Counted from the first letter of the stretch, positions 52,771-61,944 are shown. The stretch: DNA of 64,000 nt from JAGOGN01 sp036652735 (GCA_036652735.1 JAVVVI010000003.1:44196-108195), one strand, 5' to 3'. The notes: generated from the sequence alone by a model not told the origin. Program-made: numbers and translations.

Positions 52771-54552
52771 ATGGAAAATAAAAATAAGACGGAAGAGCAA
52801 ATCTCCAGAAGTGAAATGGAAGAAAAGGCGGCGTTGGAAGAAGCAAAACGTGTCAAAGTTCTGTCCCCTACAATGTTGGTAGTAAAACGTTTCTTAAGGA
52901 ATAGACTTGCAATTACCGGGTTAGCAATTTTAGTATTTATGTTCATATTCTCTTTTATCGGAGGTATGTTCTCACCATATACCGTATCAAAGGTGTTTAA
53001 AGAGACACAGAGAATTAAAAAAGATTATGCAACAGCAATGTACAATAAGGATTTAAGATATGTCATGAAAGAAGGTGTTGAACTGTCAGCGGCAGCAAAG
53101 ACACAGTTTGTTCTGGCATTGGCAACTTCCGAAGATACGTTCCAGGATGGAGATATTTCTTATCGTTATGTTAAGGAAGGCGATGATCTTTATCGTATTG
53201 TATTATTAGAACAGAAAGCAGCTTATTCCAATCTTGCTGGAACTTATCATCTAGTGGATGATGCATTTACATTAACACCGGAGATGAAGACCGCTTTTGA
53301 AGCTGCAAGAACAGCAAAAGAGTCCTCTTTCAGTGCAGATGGACAAAGATATTTTATCCAGAAGGAAGCAAAAGATACTTATATTTGTGAGACACAGAAT
53401 GTGGGCTTGGCAACGAAAGATATCTGCGATTCCCTTGATCCGGCATATGATGAAATTATGAAAGATTTTGATTTTAGATTAGCCGCAGAGCTGGCAGTAA
53501 ATTCGGACAAGACATCGTTTGACGCAGACGGAGAGACTTATGAAGTATCGGTTGTCTCAAATGTAACAACAGATGGACAGACGATTCGAAGCGGAGAAAT
53601 CTTACAGGACGGAGCACCGATTGTATCCGTATCTAAGATTGTTATGCAGCCAAAAGCAAATGATGTAATTCTTTCTACCGCATTTAAGGAAGAGACCAGA
53701 AATCAGATCGCAAAAGGTGAATCCACATTTAAGTATACGGTAAATGAGAATGGAGAAGATGTTCAATATTTTGCCAATACAGTAAATGGTAATATTTATA
53801 TTAAGCATATGAAGGAATCTGAATTAGTAAATACTTATGAAAGTCCTTCAAAAACACATTTATTAGGAACAGATGGTAACGGAATGGATTTAATGACGCG
53901 CCTTATGTATGGTGGTCGTATTTCATTAATGGTAGGTTTTGTTGTTATCTTTATTGAGATTGTGCTTGGTGTTATCGTCGGTGGTGTTGCCGGATTCTTC
54001 GGTGGATGGGTTGACATGGCATTAATGCGTTTCGTAGATTTATTCAATAGTATACCTTACTGGCCAATGATTATCATTGCAGGTGCGGTAATGGATGCAT
54101 TAAAGTTAAATTCAACATTGCGCTTATTCTCTTTAATGTTCATCTTAGGATTCCTAAGCTGGACGGGAATTGCACGAATTGTTCGTGGACAGATTCTTAC
54201 TCTTCGTGAACAGGAATTCATGGTTGCCTGTGAGGCAAACGGTATTCGTACATCAAGACGTATTTTCAAACATTTAGTACCAAATGTTATGCCTTTATTA
54301 ATTATCCAGGCTACAATGGGACTTGGTGATGTTATTATTACGGAAGCAACGTTAAGTTACTTAGGATTAGGTGTTAAATATCCAATGGCTTCTTGGGGAA
54401 GTATTATTAATGCAGCTACCGATATGTTCATTATGACGAACTTCTGGTTTGTTTGGATACCGGCAGGTTTCTGTATCCTGTTGACCGTATTAGGATTTAA
54501 CTTCGTAGGTGACGGACTTCGTGATGCGTTTGACCCGAAGATGAAAAGGTAG
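52771..54552 (+). CDS. oppC: OppC-type permease with large external insertion
   Basis: OppC-type permease of 593 residues; ordinary OppC is about 300. A hydrophilic N-terminus (1-43) precedes helix 1 (about 46-67). Residues about 72-355 are inserted on the outer side and the five-helix BPD_transp_1 domain follows (about 383-585), with the EAA loop CEANGIRTSRRIFKHLVPN. The insert seems made of four similar units, each a helical run then an F-x-(A)-DG-x-x-Y strand, around residues 124, 187, 250 and 320 (spacing 63-70). It may bind peptide or dock OppA, itself enlarged. Confidence 0.92.
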   Translation: MENKNKTEEQISRSEMEEKAALEEAKRVKVLSPTMLVVKRFLRNRLAITGLAILVFMFIFSFIGGMFSPYTVSKVFKETQRIKKDYATAMYNKDLRYVMKEGVELSAAAKTQFVLALATSEDTFQDGDISYRYVKEGDDLYRIVLLEQKAAYSNLAGTYHLVDDAFTLTPEMKTAFEAARTAKESSFSADGQRYFIQKEAKDTYICETQNVGLATKDICDSLDPAYDEIMKDFDFRLAAELAVNSDKTSFDADGETYEVSVVSNVTTDGQTIRSGEILQDGAPIVSVSKIVMQPKANDVILSTAFKEETRNQIAKGESTFKYTVNENGEDVQYFANTVNGNIYIKHMKESELVNTYESPSKTHLLGTDGNGMDLMTRLMYGGRISLMVGFVVIFIEIVLGVIVGGVAGFFGGWVDMALMRFVDLFNSIPYWPMIIIAGAVMDALKLNSTLRLFSLMFILGFLSWTGIARIVRGQILTLREQEFMVACEANGIRTSRRIFKHLVPNVMPLLIIQATMGLGDVIITEATLSYLGLGVKYPMASWGSIINAATDMFIMTNFWFVWIPAGFCILLTVLGFNFVGDGLRDAFDPKMKR

Positions 54553-54561
54553 GTGTAGACA

Positions 54562-55770
54562 ATGGCAAATAAAAATATGGATTATATTTCCGCAAAGGAA
54601 TCAAGAGCAATTACAAAAGAGAACCGTCGTGTTACAGATGTAATTGAAAAGAAAAGAAAACGTAAAAATATTGCAGAATCAGAATACATTACCAAAATGA
54701 AAAATCCTGATAATGTTGTTGAGTTTGATGATGTACACACATATTTCTTTACTGATATAGGAACTTCCCGTGCAGTAGATGGTGTAACTTTTGAAGTACC
54801 AAAGGGAAAGACCGTAGGTGTTGTAGGAGAATCCGGTTGTGGAAAGTCAGTAACCAGCCTTTCTCTTATGCAATTGGTACAAAGACCTCAGGGACAGACC
54901 GTTCAGGGAGAGATTCGTTTTAATAACGAGGGAACTGTATATAATGTAGTAAATGCACCGGACAACATTATGCAGAAGCTTCGTGGAAACGAAATGGCTA
55001 TGATTTTCCAGGAGCCAATGACAAGTATGAATCCGGTATTTCGTATTGGTGCCCAGATTGAAGAAGTATTGCAACTTCATAACCCGGATATGACAAAAGA
55101 AGCAATGAAAACAAGGGCAATTGAGATGTTAGAGATGGTAGGAATTGCAAATAGTGAAGGTGTATACAAGATGTACCCTCATGAATTATCCGGTGGTATG
55201 CGTCAGCGTGCCATGATAGCAATGTCCTTATCCTGCGATCCTAAGCTGATCATTGCAGATGAACCAACGACTGCCTTGGATGTAACCATTCAGGCACAGA
55301 TTTTAGATTTACTGCGTAACTTAAAAGATAAGATTAACAGTTCAATTATGCTGATTACTCATGACTTGGGTGTTATTGCTGAGATGGCGGACTTTGTTGT
55401 GGTAATGTATGCAGGACGTGTTGTGGAAAAAGGAACGGCTAGAGATATTTTCAAGAATCCAAGTCATCCATATACCATTGGATTGATGAATTCCAAGCCG
55501 GTTGTAGGAAAAAGAACAGATCGACTTTACAGTATTCCGGGCCAGGTTCCAAACCCAATTAATATGCCGGATTATTGTTTCTTTAAAGACAGATGTGAGA
55601 TGTGTGTAAATGGGTGTGAAGGAAAATATCCACCTCTTTATCAGATCAGTGATACACATTTTGCCAGCTGCTATCGTTGTAAAGAAAATGCAAAAGGCGA
55701 GGTTGCAGTTCAGGAATCCATAACGAATGACCAGATTATTGAAAATGCTGAAGCAGTAATGAAAAAATAA
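54562..55770 (+). CDS. oppD: Oligopeptide ABC transporter ATP-binding protein OppD
   Basis: The 402-residue ATPase carries a 50-residue basic N-terminal extension (TKENRRVTDVIEKKRKRKN), then Walker A GESGCGKS (about 93-100), signature LSGGMRQR, Walker B LIIADEPTTALDVT and H-loop ITHD. The C-terminal oligopeptide/dipeptide domain contains clustered cysteines (CFFKDRCEMCVNGCEG, about 336-351) typical of the iron-sulfur-type OppD tail. It pairs with OppF to power OppBC. GTAGGTG precedes the ATG; oppC ends 9 bp upstream. Confidence 0.95.
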   Translation: MANKNMDYISAKESRAITKENRRVTDVIEKKRKRKNIAESEYITKMKNPDNVVEFDDVHTYFFTDIGTSRAVDGVTFEVPKGKTVGVVGESGCGKSVTSLSLMQLVQRPQGQTVQGEIRFNNEGTVYNVVNAPDNIMQKLRGNEMAMIFQEPMTSMNPVFRIGAQIEEVLQLHNPDMTKEAMKTRAIEMLEMVGIANSEGVYKMYPHELSGGMRQRAMIAMSLSCDPKLIIADEPTTALDVTIQAQILDLLRNLKDKINSSIMLITHDLGVIAEMADFVVVMYAGRVVEKGTARDIFKNPSHPYTIGLMNSKPVVGKRTDRLYSIPGQVPNPINMPDYCFFKDRCEMCVNGCEGKYPPLYQISDTHFASCYRCKENAKGEVAVQESITNDQIIENAEAVMKK

Positions 55771-55785
55771 GGGAGGGACATCAAA

Positions 55786-56796
55786 ATGACAGATATTAAG
55801 AAAGAAGTAAAGGATGCCCCAACAAATACTGATGATATAATTTTAGAGGTATCCCACTTAAAAAAATATTTCCCAATTAAGGGAGGATTCTTCGGCCGAG
55901 TAGTTGGAAATGTAAAAGCCGTAGATGATGTAAGTTTTACAATTAAAAGAGGAACGACTATGGGTCTCGTAGGAGAATCCGGATGTGGTAAATCAACAAC
56001 AGGACGTGCAATATTACGTCTTTTTGATAAGACCGATGGAACGGTAATGTTCGAAGGACAGGATGTCCACAAATTAAACCGAGAAGAACTTAGAAAAATG
56101 AGAACCAATATGCAGATTATCTTCCAGGATCCATACTCCAGCTTGTCACCAAGACTTCCGGTAGGTGAGATTGTGGGAGAAGCAGTAAGGGAACATGGTT
56201 TAGTTGAGAAAAAAGATTTTGATGCTTATGTAACAAAAGTAATGCTTTCCTGCGGTTTGCAAGAATTTCACAAAGACCGTTACCCTCATGAATTCTCCGG
56301 TGGACAGAGACAGAGAATTTGTATTGCGAGAGCATTGGCTATGAATCCTGACTTTATTGTTTGTGATGAGCCGGTATCAGCTTTAGATGTATCCATTCAG
56401 GCACAGATCATTAACTTATTAAATGATTTGCAGGAAGAATTTGGATTAACTTATTTATTTATTTCTCATGATTTGTCAGTTGTTGAGCATATATCAGATA
56501 GTGTTGGAGTTATGTACCTGGGGAGCATGGTTGAAACCGGTGATACAAAGGATATTTTTGAGAATCCATTGCATCCTTATACAAAAGCATTGTTTAGTGC
56601 AATTCCGATTCCAGACCCGGATGTAAAGGCAAATCGTGTAATTTTGCAAGGAAGTATACCATCTCCTGCAAATCCACCATCAGGCTGTAAGTTCCATACC
56701 AGATGTAAAGATTGTATGGAGATTTGTACGGAAGTTCCACCAGAGACAAAAGATATGGGCAATGGACATAATGTATGTTGTCATTTGTACGACTAG
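55786..56796 (+). CDS. oppF: Oligopeptide ABC transporter ATP-binding protein OppF
   Basis: The 336-residue ATPase has Walker A GESGCGKST (about 63-71), signature FSGGQRQR, Walker B FIVCDEPVSALDVS and H-loop ISHD, plus the cysteine-rich C-terminal peptide-transporter domain (CKFHTRCKDCMEIC). It is the second ATPase of the Opp complex. A GGGAGGG ribosome site precedes the ATG 15 bp after oppD. A stem-loop follows the gene and two short membrane genes continue in the same direction. Confidence 0.95.
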   Translation: MTDIKKEVKDAPTNTDDIILEVSHLKKYFPIKGGFFGRVVGNVKAVDDVSFTIKRGTTMGLVGESGCGKSTTGRAILRLFDKTDGTVMFEGQDVHKLNREELRKMRTNMQIIFQDPYSSLSPRLPVGEIVGEAVREHGLVEKKDFDAYVTKVMLSCGLQEFHKDRYPHEFSGGQRQRICIARALAMNPDFIVCDEPVSALDVSIQAQIINLLNDLQEEFGLTYLFISHDLSVVEHISDSVGVMYLGSMVETGDTKDIFENPLHPYTKALFSAIPIPDPDVKANRVILQGSIPSPANPPSGCKFHTRCKDCMEICTEVPPETKDMGNGHNVCCHLYD

Positions 56797-56813
56797 AAAA
56801 AAAGAAAGTTTAA

Positions 56814-56850
56814 GTGGCAGAAGGGTGAGAACTCTTCTGTTACTTGCCAC
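56814..56850 (+). other. Stem-loop after oppF
   Basis: Inner stem CAGAAG/CTTCTG enclosed by GTGG/CCAC with an internal bulge, and no T-run. It may be a processing or stabilising hairpin at the end of the opp coding block. Confidence 0.45.
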
Positions 56851-56871
56851 AGTAGGGAAGGGGGCTGAAGC

Positions 56872-57144
56872 ATGAGCATAGAAGTAAATGGGCAGGTATT
56901 TGATTCCGTAGAAGATTACGAAGAAAATTATGTTGTAACGGAGATGAGCGTTGAGGGAATGCGTTGGTATGAGAAAAACCAAAGGCGCAGACAAGCAAAA
57001 AAGCAAGAGATGTCTACTCAATTTACAGATGAAGAAACCCGTTATTATATGGGTGCTGCCATGAAGAGTATGTTTCTGGTACTGGGGATCTTTGGAGCCG
57101 GCTTACTGGGGTTTATTGCGTTTTGTGTTTTTATATGGTTGTAG
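56872..57144 (+). CDS. Unrecognised small tail-anchored membrane protein
   Basis: The 90-residue protein has a charged, Arg/Lys/Gln-rich cytoplasmic region (1-63) and one C-terminal membrane helix (about 66-90, SMFLVLGIFGAGLLGFIAFC), so it is probably tail-anchored. I know no family for it. A purine-rich site (AGGGAAGGGGG, 56855-56863) precedes the ATG. It follows oppF by 75 bp and ends at a terminator, so it may be the last gene of the opp transcript. Confidence 0.6.
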   Translation: MSIEVNGQVFDSVEDYEENYVVTEMSVEGMRWYEKNQRRRQAKKQEMSTQFTDEETRYYMGAAMKSMFLVLGIFGAGLLGFIAFCVFIWL

Positions 57145-57149
57145 AAGTC

Positions 57150-57184
57150 TGTCCCAAGCCATTCGGGTTTGGGACATTTCTTTA
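57150..57184 (+). terminator. Terminator after the 90-residue gene
   Basis: TGTCCCAA and TTTGGGACA pair, with inner CC/GG and loop ATTC, followed by TTTC. It likely ends the opp transcription unit. Confidence 0.75.
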
Positions 57185-57207
57185 CAAAATACTGGGAGGT
57201 ACACATA

Positions 57208-57690
57208 ATGAAGGGATATAGAATTTTTATTGGATTATTTATTTTGATTTTTGTAGGAGGAGGAACATTTCTCATCTATATTTTAAATTATAAAATGGAT
57301 AATAATAGCTTTGGTGATGAATTGATACCATATACAGATGAAGCAAATGAGTATAGTCACAATGTAACAGTTGACTTTAATGGAAAAAACTATAAAATTC
57401 ATCCAAGTAAAGTGTCAGATATATATATCGTAATAACCAGGGGTTCTTTTGATCGAAAAAAATTAATTTTTAAGAAAGAATTTAATATAGAGAATCTTGT
57501 GATACATTTTGGCGATGATTATGAAATTACAGTTATGCGCACGATGAAAGCCGAAAAAGGGGATGGTGTAATTATAAAATTTAAAAATTTAGTAAAGAAT
57601 AGAACAAAGTATTATTCATTAGAAGGTTATAAAACTTTTGAACATATCATAGAAATATTCCATGCAGATGGAAATGATGTACACAATTAA
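57208..57690 (+). CDS. Unrecognised membrane-anchored extracytoplasmic protein
   Basis: The 160-residue protein has one N-terminal membrane helix (about 5-27) and an external domain of beta-rich appearance (about 50-155) with no recognised motif. ATG 57208 follows GGGAGG by 8 bp; an earlier in-frame ATG at 57169 lies inside the terminator stem. Codon use is AT-rich, like its neighbours. It is followed 18 bp later by the cadherin-like surface protein gene, so the two may be cotranscribed and act together at the cell surface. Confidence 0.6.
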   Translation: MKGYRIFIGLFILIFVGGGTFLIYILNYKMDNNSFGDELIPYTDEANEYSHNVTVDFNGKNYKIHPSKVSDIYIVITRGSFDRKKLIFKKEFNIENLVIHFGDDYEITVMRTMKAEKGDGVIIKFKNLVKNRTKYYSLEGYKTFEHIIEIFHADGNDVHN

Positions 57691-57708
57691 ATTGGGAGGA
57701 TAGAATTT

Positions 57709-58875
57709 ATGAAAGCAGTGAAAAGAGGAATACTGGCAGCAATCACGATTCTTGTATTCGTAATGGGTATTTCCTTTCCAAGTGCAGCATCTGGTGGACG
57801 GGTGATTCTTGAAGTAAGCAGCACCAATGTAGGAATTGATGATACCATAACCGTTACGGCTACAGCATATGATAGTAATAGACAGAAAGTAACAGCAAAT
57901 CTTGCTTTTTCTTTTAATACCAGTAAGTTTTCCTTTGTAAGCTGTAATGTCTCAGGAGCAAATGCAGCGGGCGGAACTGTGACGGTTACAGCCGGAAGGG
58001 CATCCATAACTTTAAAGGCAATTGATTCGGGAAGCTCGGCAGTATCTGCAAGTGCTTCCGTTTCAGGTAATTCACTTACAGCAGCAGGTGTTAATATCGG
58101 AATATCAGAAGAAAAAAAGATAGACGAAACAAAATCAGCTGACAACAGTTTGAAATCACTAAAATTAACAAAGGGAAGCATATCTCCGGAATTTCAATAT
58201 TCAGTTACCAAGTATACAGCGGAGGTTGGAGCGGATGTGGATCGAGTGGACGTTATTGCAGAGACTTCACATAAAAAGGCAAAGGTCACATCTGTTATAG
58301 GCAATGAAAATCTTCAACTTGGAGAAAATACTGTTACGGTTACAATTACAGCGGAAAATGGATCGGAAGCAGTGTACAAGATTATTGTAACGAAAAATGA
58401 AACAACAGAAACAAATAATGAGGATACAGATTCCACAGAGAATGTAGAAGAAAAAAAAGATAATGTTTCAGATGATGTTGAGGAAGAGGTGGATGAAAAG
58501 GATTCCCAGTTGTCACAAAAAGAACAGATGACCTATTTGCAAAAAAATTATGATAAATTATACGAAAAATATCAAAATCTTTTGAAAAAGAATCGGATTA
58601 CCTTTTTTTCAGCAATTATCATTATTGTTATTTTACTAATTGTAATTATTAATCTAATTATTTTTGGAAGAATGAAAAAAGACCGTGATCTAAATGAGGA
58701 AGACGAAGAGTTTGATGGTGATATCTTCAAGGAGGATGTTCATAGGATAATTAGAGAAGAAAAAACAAAAAAATCAGATGAATATTTGACTGCATTTGCA
58801 AAAAATAGTGAGGAACTGGAAAAACGAGAAAATCAGGATGAAGAACTGGAAATATTAGATTTAGATGATTTATAA
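57709..58875 (+). CDS. Surface protein with cadherin-like beta-sandwich domain
   Basis: The 388-residue protein has a signal peptide (about 1-28), a beta-sandwich region (30-130), a cadherin-like beta-sandwich domain (about 144-229; SLKLTKGSISPEF to VYKIIVTK), an acidic linker with coiled coil (230-295), one membrane helix (about 298-320) and a 68-residue very acidic cytoplasmic tail. It is thus displayed outside and anchored through the membrane, not by sortase. Such domains bind glycans or mediate adhesion; the target is unknown. The cytoplasmic tail could signal. TTGGGAGG precedes the ATG. Confidence 0.78.
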   Translation: MKAVKRGILAAITILVFVMGISFPSAASGGRVILEVSSTNVGIDDTITVTATAYDSNRQKVTANLAFSFNTSKFSFVSCNVSGANAAGGTVTVTAGRASITLKAIDSGSSAVSASASVSGNSLTAAGVNIGISEEKKIDETKSADNSLKSLKLTKGSISPEFQYSVTKYTAEVGADVDRVDVIAETSHKKAKVTSVIGNENLQLGENTVTVTITAENGSEAVYKIIVTKNETTETNNEDTDSTENVEEKKDNVSDDVEEEVDEKDSQLSQKEQMTYLQKNYDKLYEKYQNLLKKNRITFFSAIIIIVILLIVIINLIIFGRMKKDRDLNEEDEEFDGDIFKEDVHRIIREEKTKKSDEYLTAFAKNSEELEKRENQDEELEILDLDDL

Positions 58876-58899
58876 GTTTTAAGGACTGATTCAAAAAGG

Positions 58900-58928
58900 A
58901 CTGCCCCCGGAATTTTTTCGGGGGCAGT
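58900..58928 (+). terminator. Terminator after the cadherin-like gene
   Basis: ACTGCCCCCG/CGGGGGCAGT, 10 bp. The T-run is in the 9-base loop rather than after the stem, so termination may be partial. Confidence 0.6.
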
Positions 58929-58956
58929 TGACAATCTATGACTACTGTTATACAAT
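58928..58956 (+). promoter_or_regulatory. Promoter of the gntR-clpC operon
   Basis: TTGACA (58928-58933), exactly 17 bases, TACAAT (58951-58956). The first base overlaps the terminator stem. No CtsR (tandem GGTCAAA) or CIRCE heat-shock operator is visible. Confidence 0.8.
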
Positions 58957-58987
58957 TTATATAACATACAATAAAGTAGGTGATAAA

Positions 58988-59356
58988 ATGTTGCTTGAGA
59001 TTGATTTTGAAAGTGAAGAAGCACTTTATGTTCAATTGCAAAACCAGATTATTATTGGGATAGCTACAAGCCAGTATAAACAGGGTGACTCCCTGCCTTC
59101 GGTAAGACAGTTAGCAGATACTATTGGAATTAATATGCATACGGTAAATAAGGCATATACAATTTTAAAGAGTGAGGGCTACATCAAGCTGGACAGAAGA
59201 AAAGGAGCGGTGATTGCGGTGGACATAGATAAGTTGCAGGCAATGTCAGAGATGAAGGATATTCTCAAAATAGTTTTAGCAAAAGGAAGCTGTAAAATGA
59301 TAACCAAGGAAGAAGTTCACCAACTGGTAGAAGAAATTTATAATGAGTATAGATAG
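58988..59356 (+). CDS. GntR-family (YtrA-type) transcription regulator
   Basis: The 122-residue protein has an N-terminal winged helix (about 10-75: PSVRQLADTIGINMHTVNKA and LKSEGYIKLDRRKGAVIAV) and a short helical C-terminus, the size of YtrA-type GntR proteins. These usually regulate ABC transporter operons; here the next gene, 17 bp later, is clpC. ATG 58988 follows AGTAGGTGA; an upstream in-frame ATG at 58928 overlaps the promoter. It may autoregulate and control clpC in place of CtsR. Confidence 0.87.
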   Translation: MLLEIDFESEEALYVQLQNQIIIGIATSQYKQGDSLPSVRQLADTIGINMHTVNKAYTILKSEGYIKLDRRKGAVIAVDIDKLQAMSEMKDILKIVLAKGSCKMITKEEVHQLVEEIYNEYR

Positions 59357-59373
59357 GGTAGTAGGAGGTAGAA

Positions 59374-61863
59374 ATGCAAAAAGAATATACGCAGAAAGCA
59401 TATAAAGCATTGGAATTAGCCAATAAAGCATCCAAAAAACTGCATCATAATTATATTGGTACAGAGCATGTTTTGCTTGGCTTATTAAAGGAGGGAACCG
59501 GGGTTGCTGCAAGGGTATTGGGTGATTTAGATGTAAATAAAGATATGCTTGCCAAGCTAATTGAAGAACTAATTGCACCGGGTAATCGAATTGCAATCCT
59601 TGACAGGGAGGGATATTCTCCAAGTTGTATGAAGGTGTTAGAGGGTGCATCTGAGGAAGCAGAGAGATATAGAAGTGAGAGAATAGGAACAGAGCATTTG
59701 TTAATTGCGATTATAAAAGAGACGGAATGCGCGGCAGCACGTCTTTTAAATACAATGGGTATTAATATACAGAAATTGTATATTGAGATTTTAGTTGCAA
59801 TTGGAGAAGACAGCGCCCAGTATAAAGACGAATTTCAGAATGGAAAACCGATAAGGAAAAATGGTCCGGAAGCGACTGCAATTTTAAATCAATATGCCAG
59901 AGATTTAACGGAATTGGCAAGAGCAGGAAAGCTGGATCCGGTAATTGGCAGAGAAGGAGAGATTGCCCGTACAATACAGATTTTGAGTAGAAGAGGAAAA
60001 AATAATCCTTGTTTAATTGGAGAACCGGGAGTTGGTAAAACCGCAATAGTGGAAGGACTTGCCCAGCGAATTGTTGATGGAACCGTACCGGGATCCATGC
60101 AGGACAAAAGACTTGTAACCCTTGATTTATCAGGAGTAGTTGCCGGAACAAAATATCGGGGTGAATTTGAGGAGCGAATAAAACGAATTATAAAGGAAGT
60201 TATAAAAGCGGGAAATATAATTTTATTTTTAGATGAAATTCACACGATTATAGGAGCGGGAAGTGCAGAAGGAGCCTTGGATGCTTCAAATATTTTAAAA
60301 CCTTCACTAGCAAGGGGGGAGATTCAGCTTATTGGTGCAACTACTTTGGAAGAATACAGAAAACATATAGAGAAAGATGCAGCACTGGAACGAAGATTTC
60401 AGCCAATTGTGGTGGAAGAGCCTACTGTTGAGCAGACCATTCAGATTCTATATGGAATTAAGAGCAAGTATGAAGAGCATCACAATGTAGAAATTACAAA
60501 AGATGGCATTCTTGCAGCGGCAACACTGTCTAACCGTTATATTAATGATCGGAATCTTCCGGATAAAGCCATTGATTTAATTGATGAAGCATCTGCTAAA
60601 ATTCGTTTGGGAGGAATTCGATTGCCCATAGGAATTAAGAAAACAGAAGAAGAGATTCGACAGCTAGAGACCGCCCTTGAAAATGCTTTAATTGAGAATG
60701 ATTTTTTGAAAGCATCTGAAATCAAGGAAGAACGGGAAAAATTAATTGAAAAATCAAGCAAAGGAAAGAAAAAATTCCAGCATTCTCTTGACAATACTCG
60801 ATTACAGGTAGGTGAGCCTGAGATTGCAGCCATTGTTTCAGATTGGACGAAAATTCCTGTCAATAAATTAGAGGAGAAAGAAAGCGCTCGATTGGAAAAA
60901 ATGGAAACGCATCTTCATCAGAGAGTGGTAGGTCAAAATGAAGCAGTGAACGCTGTGACCAGGGCAGTAAAAAGAGGAAGAGTAGGATTAAAAGATCCAA
61001 ATCGTCCAATCGGATCCTTTTTATTCTTAGGACCAACGGGAGTTGGAAAAACGGAATTGACCAAAGCACTTGCGGAGGCTATTTTTGGCGATGAAAAGGC
61101 ATTGATTCGGATTGATATGTCAGAATATATGGAGAAACACAGTGTATCTAAGATGATTGGATCCCCTCCGGGATATATTGGATATGATGAAGGAGGACAA
61201 TTAAGTGAAAAAGTCAGAAGAAACCCGTATTCAGTTATTTTATTCGATGAAATAGAAAAGGCTCATCCGGATGTATTCAACATTTTGCTGCAGGTATTGG
61301 ATGATGGACATATTACAGATGCCCAGGGACGAAAAATTGATTTTAAAAATACAATTATTATTATGACCTCAAATGCAGGAGCGCAGGCGATTATTTCTCC
61401 AAAAAACCTGGGATTTGCATCAAGCGGAACAGACGCACAAGCTTATGACAACATGAAGTCAGGTGTAATGGAAGAGGTGAAGAGAATCTTTAAGCCTGAG
61501 TTCTTAAATAGAATTGATGAATCTATAGTCTTTCATATATTGAATCTGGAACAAATGAAGGAAATTGTAACCCTATTGTCTAGAACCTTAGTGGAACGTT
61601 GTAAACAGGAGTTGAATATTGAACTTACCATAAGAAGCAGTGTGAAATTATATATTGTGGAAAAAGCGTATGACCCCAAATATGGTGCAAGACCTTTAAA
61701 AAGAATGATACAGGCAAAGTTAGAAGATCCCTTAGCAGAAAAGGTTCTGAATGGGGAGATTAAACCCGGAGATACGGTAATTGTAACCATGCAAAAAAAG
61801 GAGATTACTTTTTTATCCGATAAAAAAATGGCAAAAGATACAAAAAATCTTAAAAATTCTTAA
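59374..61863 (+). CDS. clpC: ATP-dependent Clp protease ATP-binding subunit ClpC
   Basis: ClpC is an AAA+ unfoldase that feeds substrates to ClpP for protein quality control. The 829-residue protein has the Clp_N repeats (about 1-145), AAA domain 1 with Walker A GEPGVGKT, a UVR-type coiled region (about 425-460), and AAA domain 2 with GPTGVGKT and a C-terminal ClpB D2-small domain. The Walker B segments LFLDEIHTIIGAGSAEG and VILFDEIEKAHPDVFN are intact. It lies directly after gntR; the usual ctsR-mcsA-mcsB neighbours are absent. A GTAGGAGG ribosome site precedes the ATG. Confidence 0.95.
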   Translation: MQKEYTQKAYKALELANKASKKLHHNYIGTEHVLLGLLKEGTGVAARVLGDLDVNKDMLAKLIEELIAPGNRIAILDREGYSPSCMKVLEGASEEAERYRSERIGTEHLLIAIIKETECAAARLLNTMGINIQKLYIEILVAIGEDSAQYKDEFQNGKPIRKNGPEATAILNQYARDLTELARAGKLDPVIGREGEIARTIQILSRRGKNNPCLIGEPGVGKTAIVEGLAQRIVDGTVPGSMQDKRLVTLDLSGVVAGTKYRGEFEERIKRIIKEVIKAGNIILFLDEIHTIIGAGSAEGALDASNILKPSLARGEIQLIGATTLEEYRKHIEKDAALERRFQPIVVEEPTVEQTIQILYGIKSKYEEHHNVEITKDGILAAATLSNRYINDRNLPDKAIDLIDEASAKIRLGGIRLPIGIKKTEEEIRQLETALENALIENDFLKASEIKEEREKLIEKSSKGKKKFQHSLDNTRLQVGEPEIAAIVSDWTKIPVNKLEEKESARLEKMETHLHQRVVGQNEAVNAVTRAVKRGRVGLKDPNRPIGSFLFLGPTGVGKTELTKALAEAIFGDEKALIRIDMSEYMEKHSVSKMIGSPPGYIGYDEGGQLSEKVRRNPYSVILFDEIEKAHPDVFNILLQVLDDGHITDAQGRKIDFKNTIIIMTSNAGAQAIISPKNLGFASSGTDAQAYDNMKSGVMEEVKRIFKPEFLNRIDESIVFHILNLEQMKEIVTLLSRTLVERCKQELNIELTIRSSVKLYIVEKAYDPKYGARPLKRMIQAKLEDPLAEKVLNGEIKPGDTVIVTMQKKEITFLSDKKMAKDTKNLKNS

Positions 61864-61868
61864 ACTAC

Positions 61869-61897
61869 TGGCAAAATATCGCATTATAGTTTATAAT
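61869..61897 (+). promoter_or_regulatory. Promoter of the 137-residue protein gene
   Basis: TGGCAA (61869-61874), 17-base spacer, TATAAT (61892-61897). Directly at the start of the predicted RNA is a small stem-loop CCTACA-GAAA-TGTAGG (61901-61916), which could protect the mRNA 5' end. Confidence 0.6.
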
Positions 61898-61944
61898 AGT
61901 CCTACAGAAATGTAGGCGTTAAGCTAACAGGAGGATAAGAAAAA

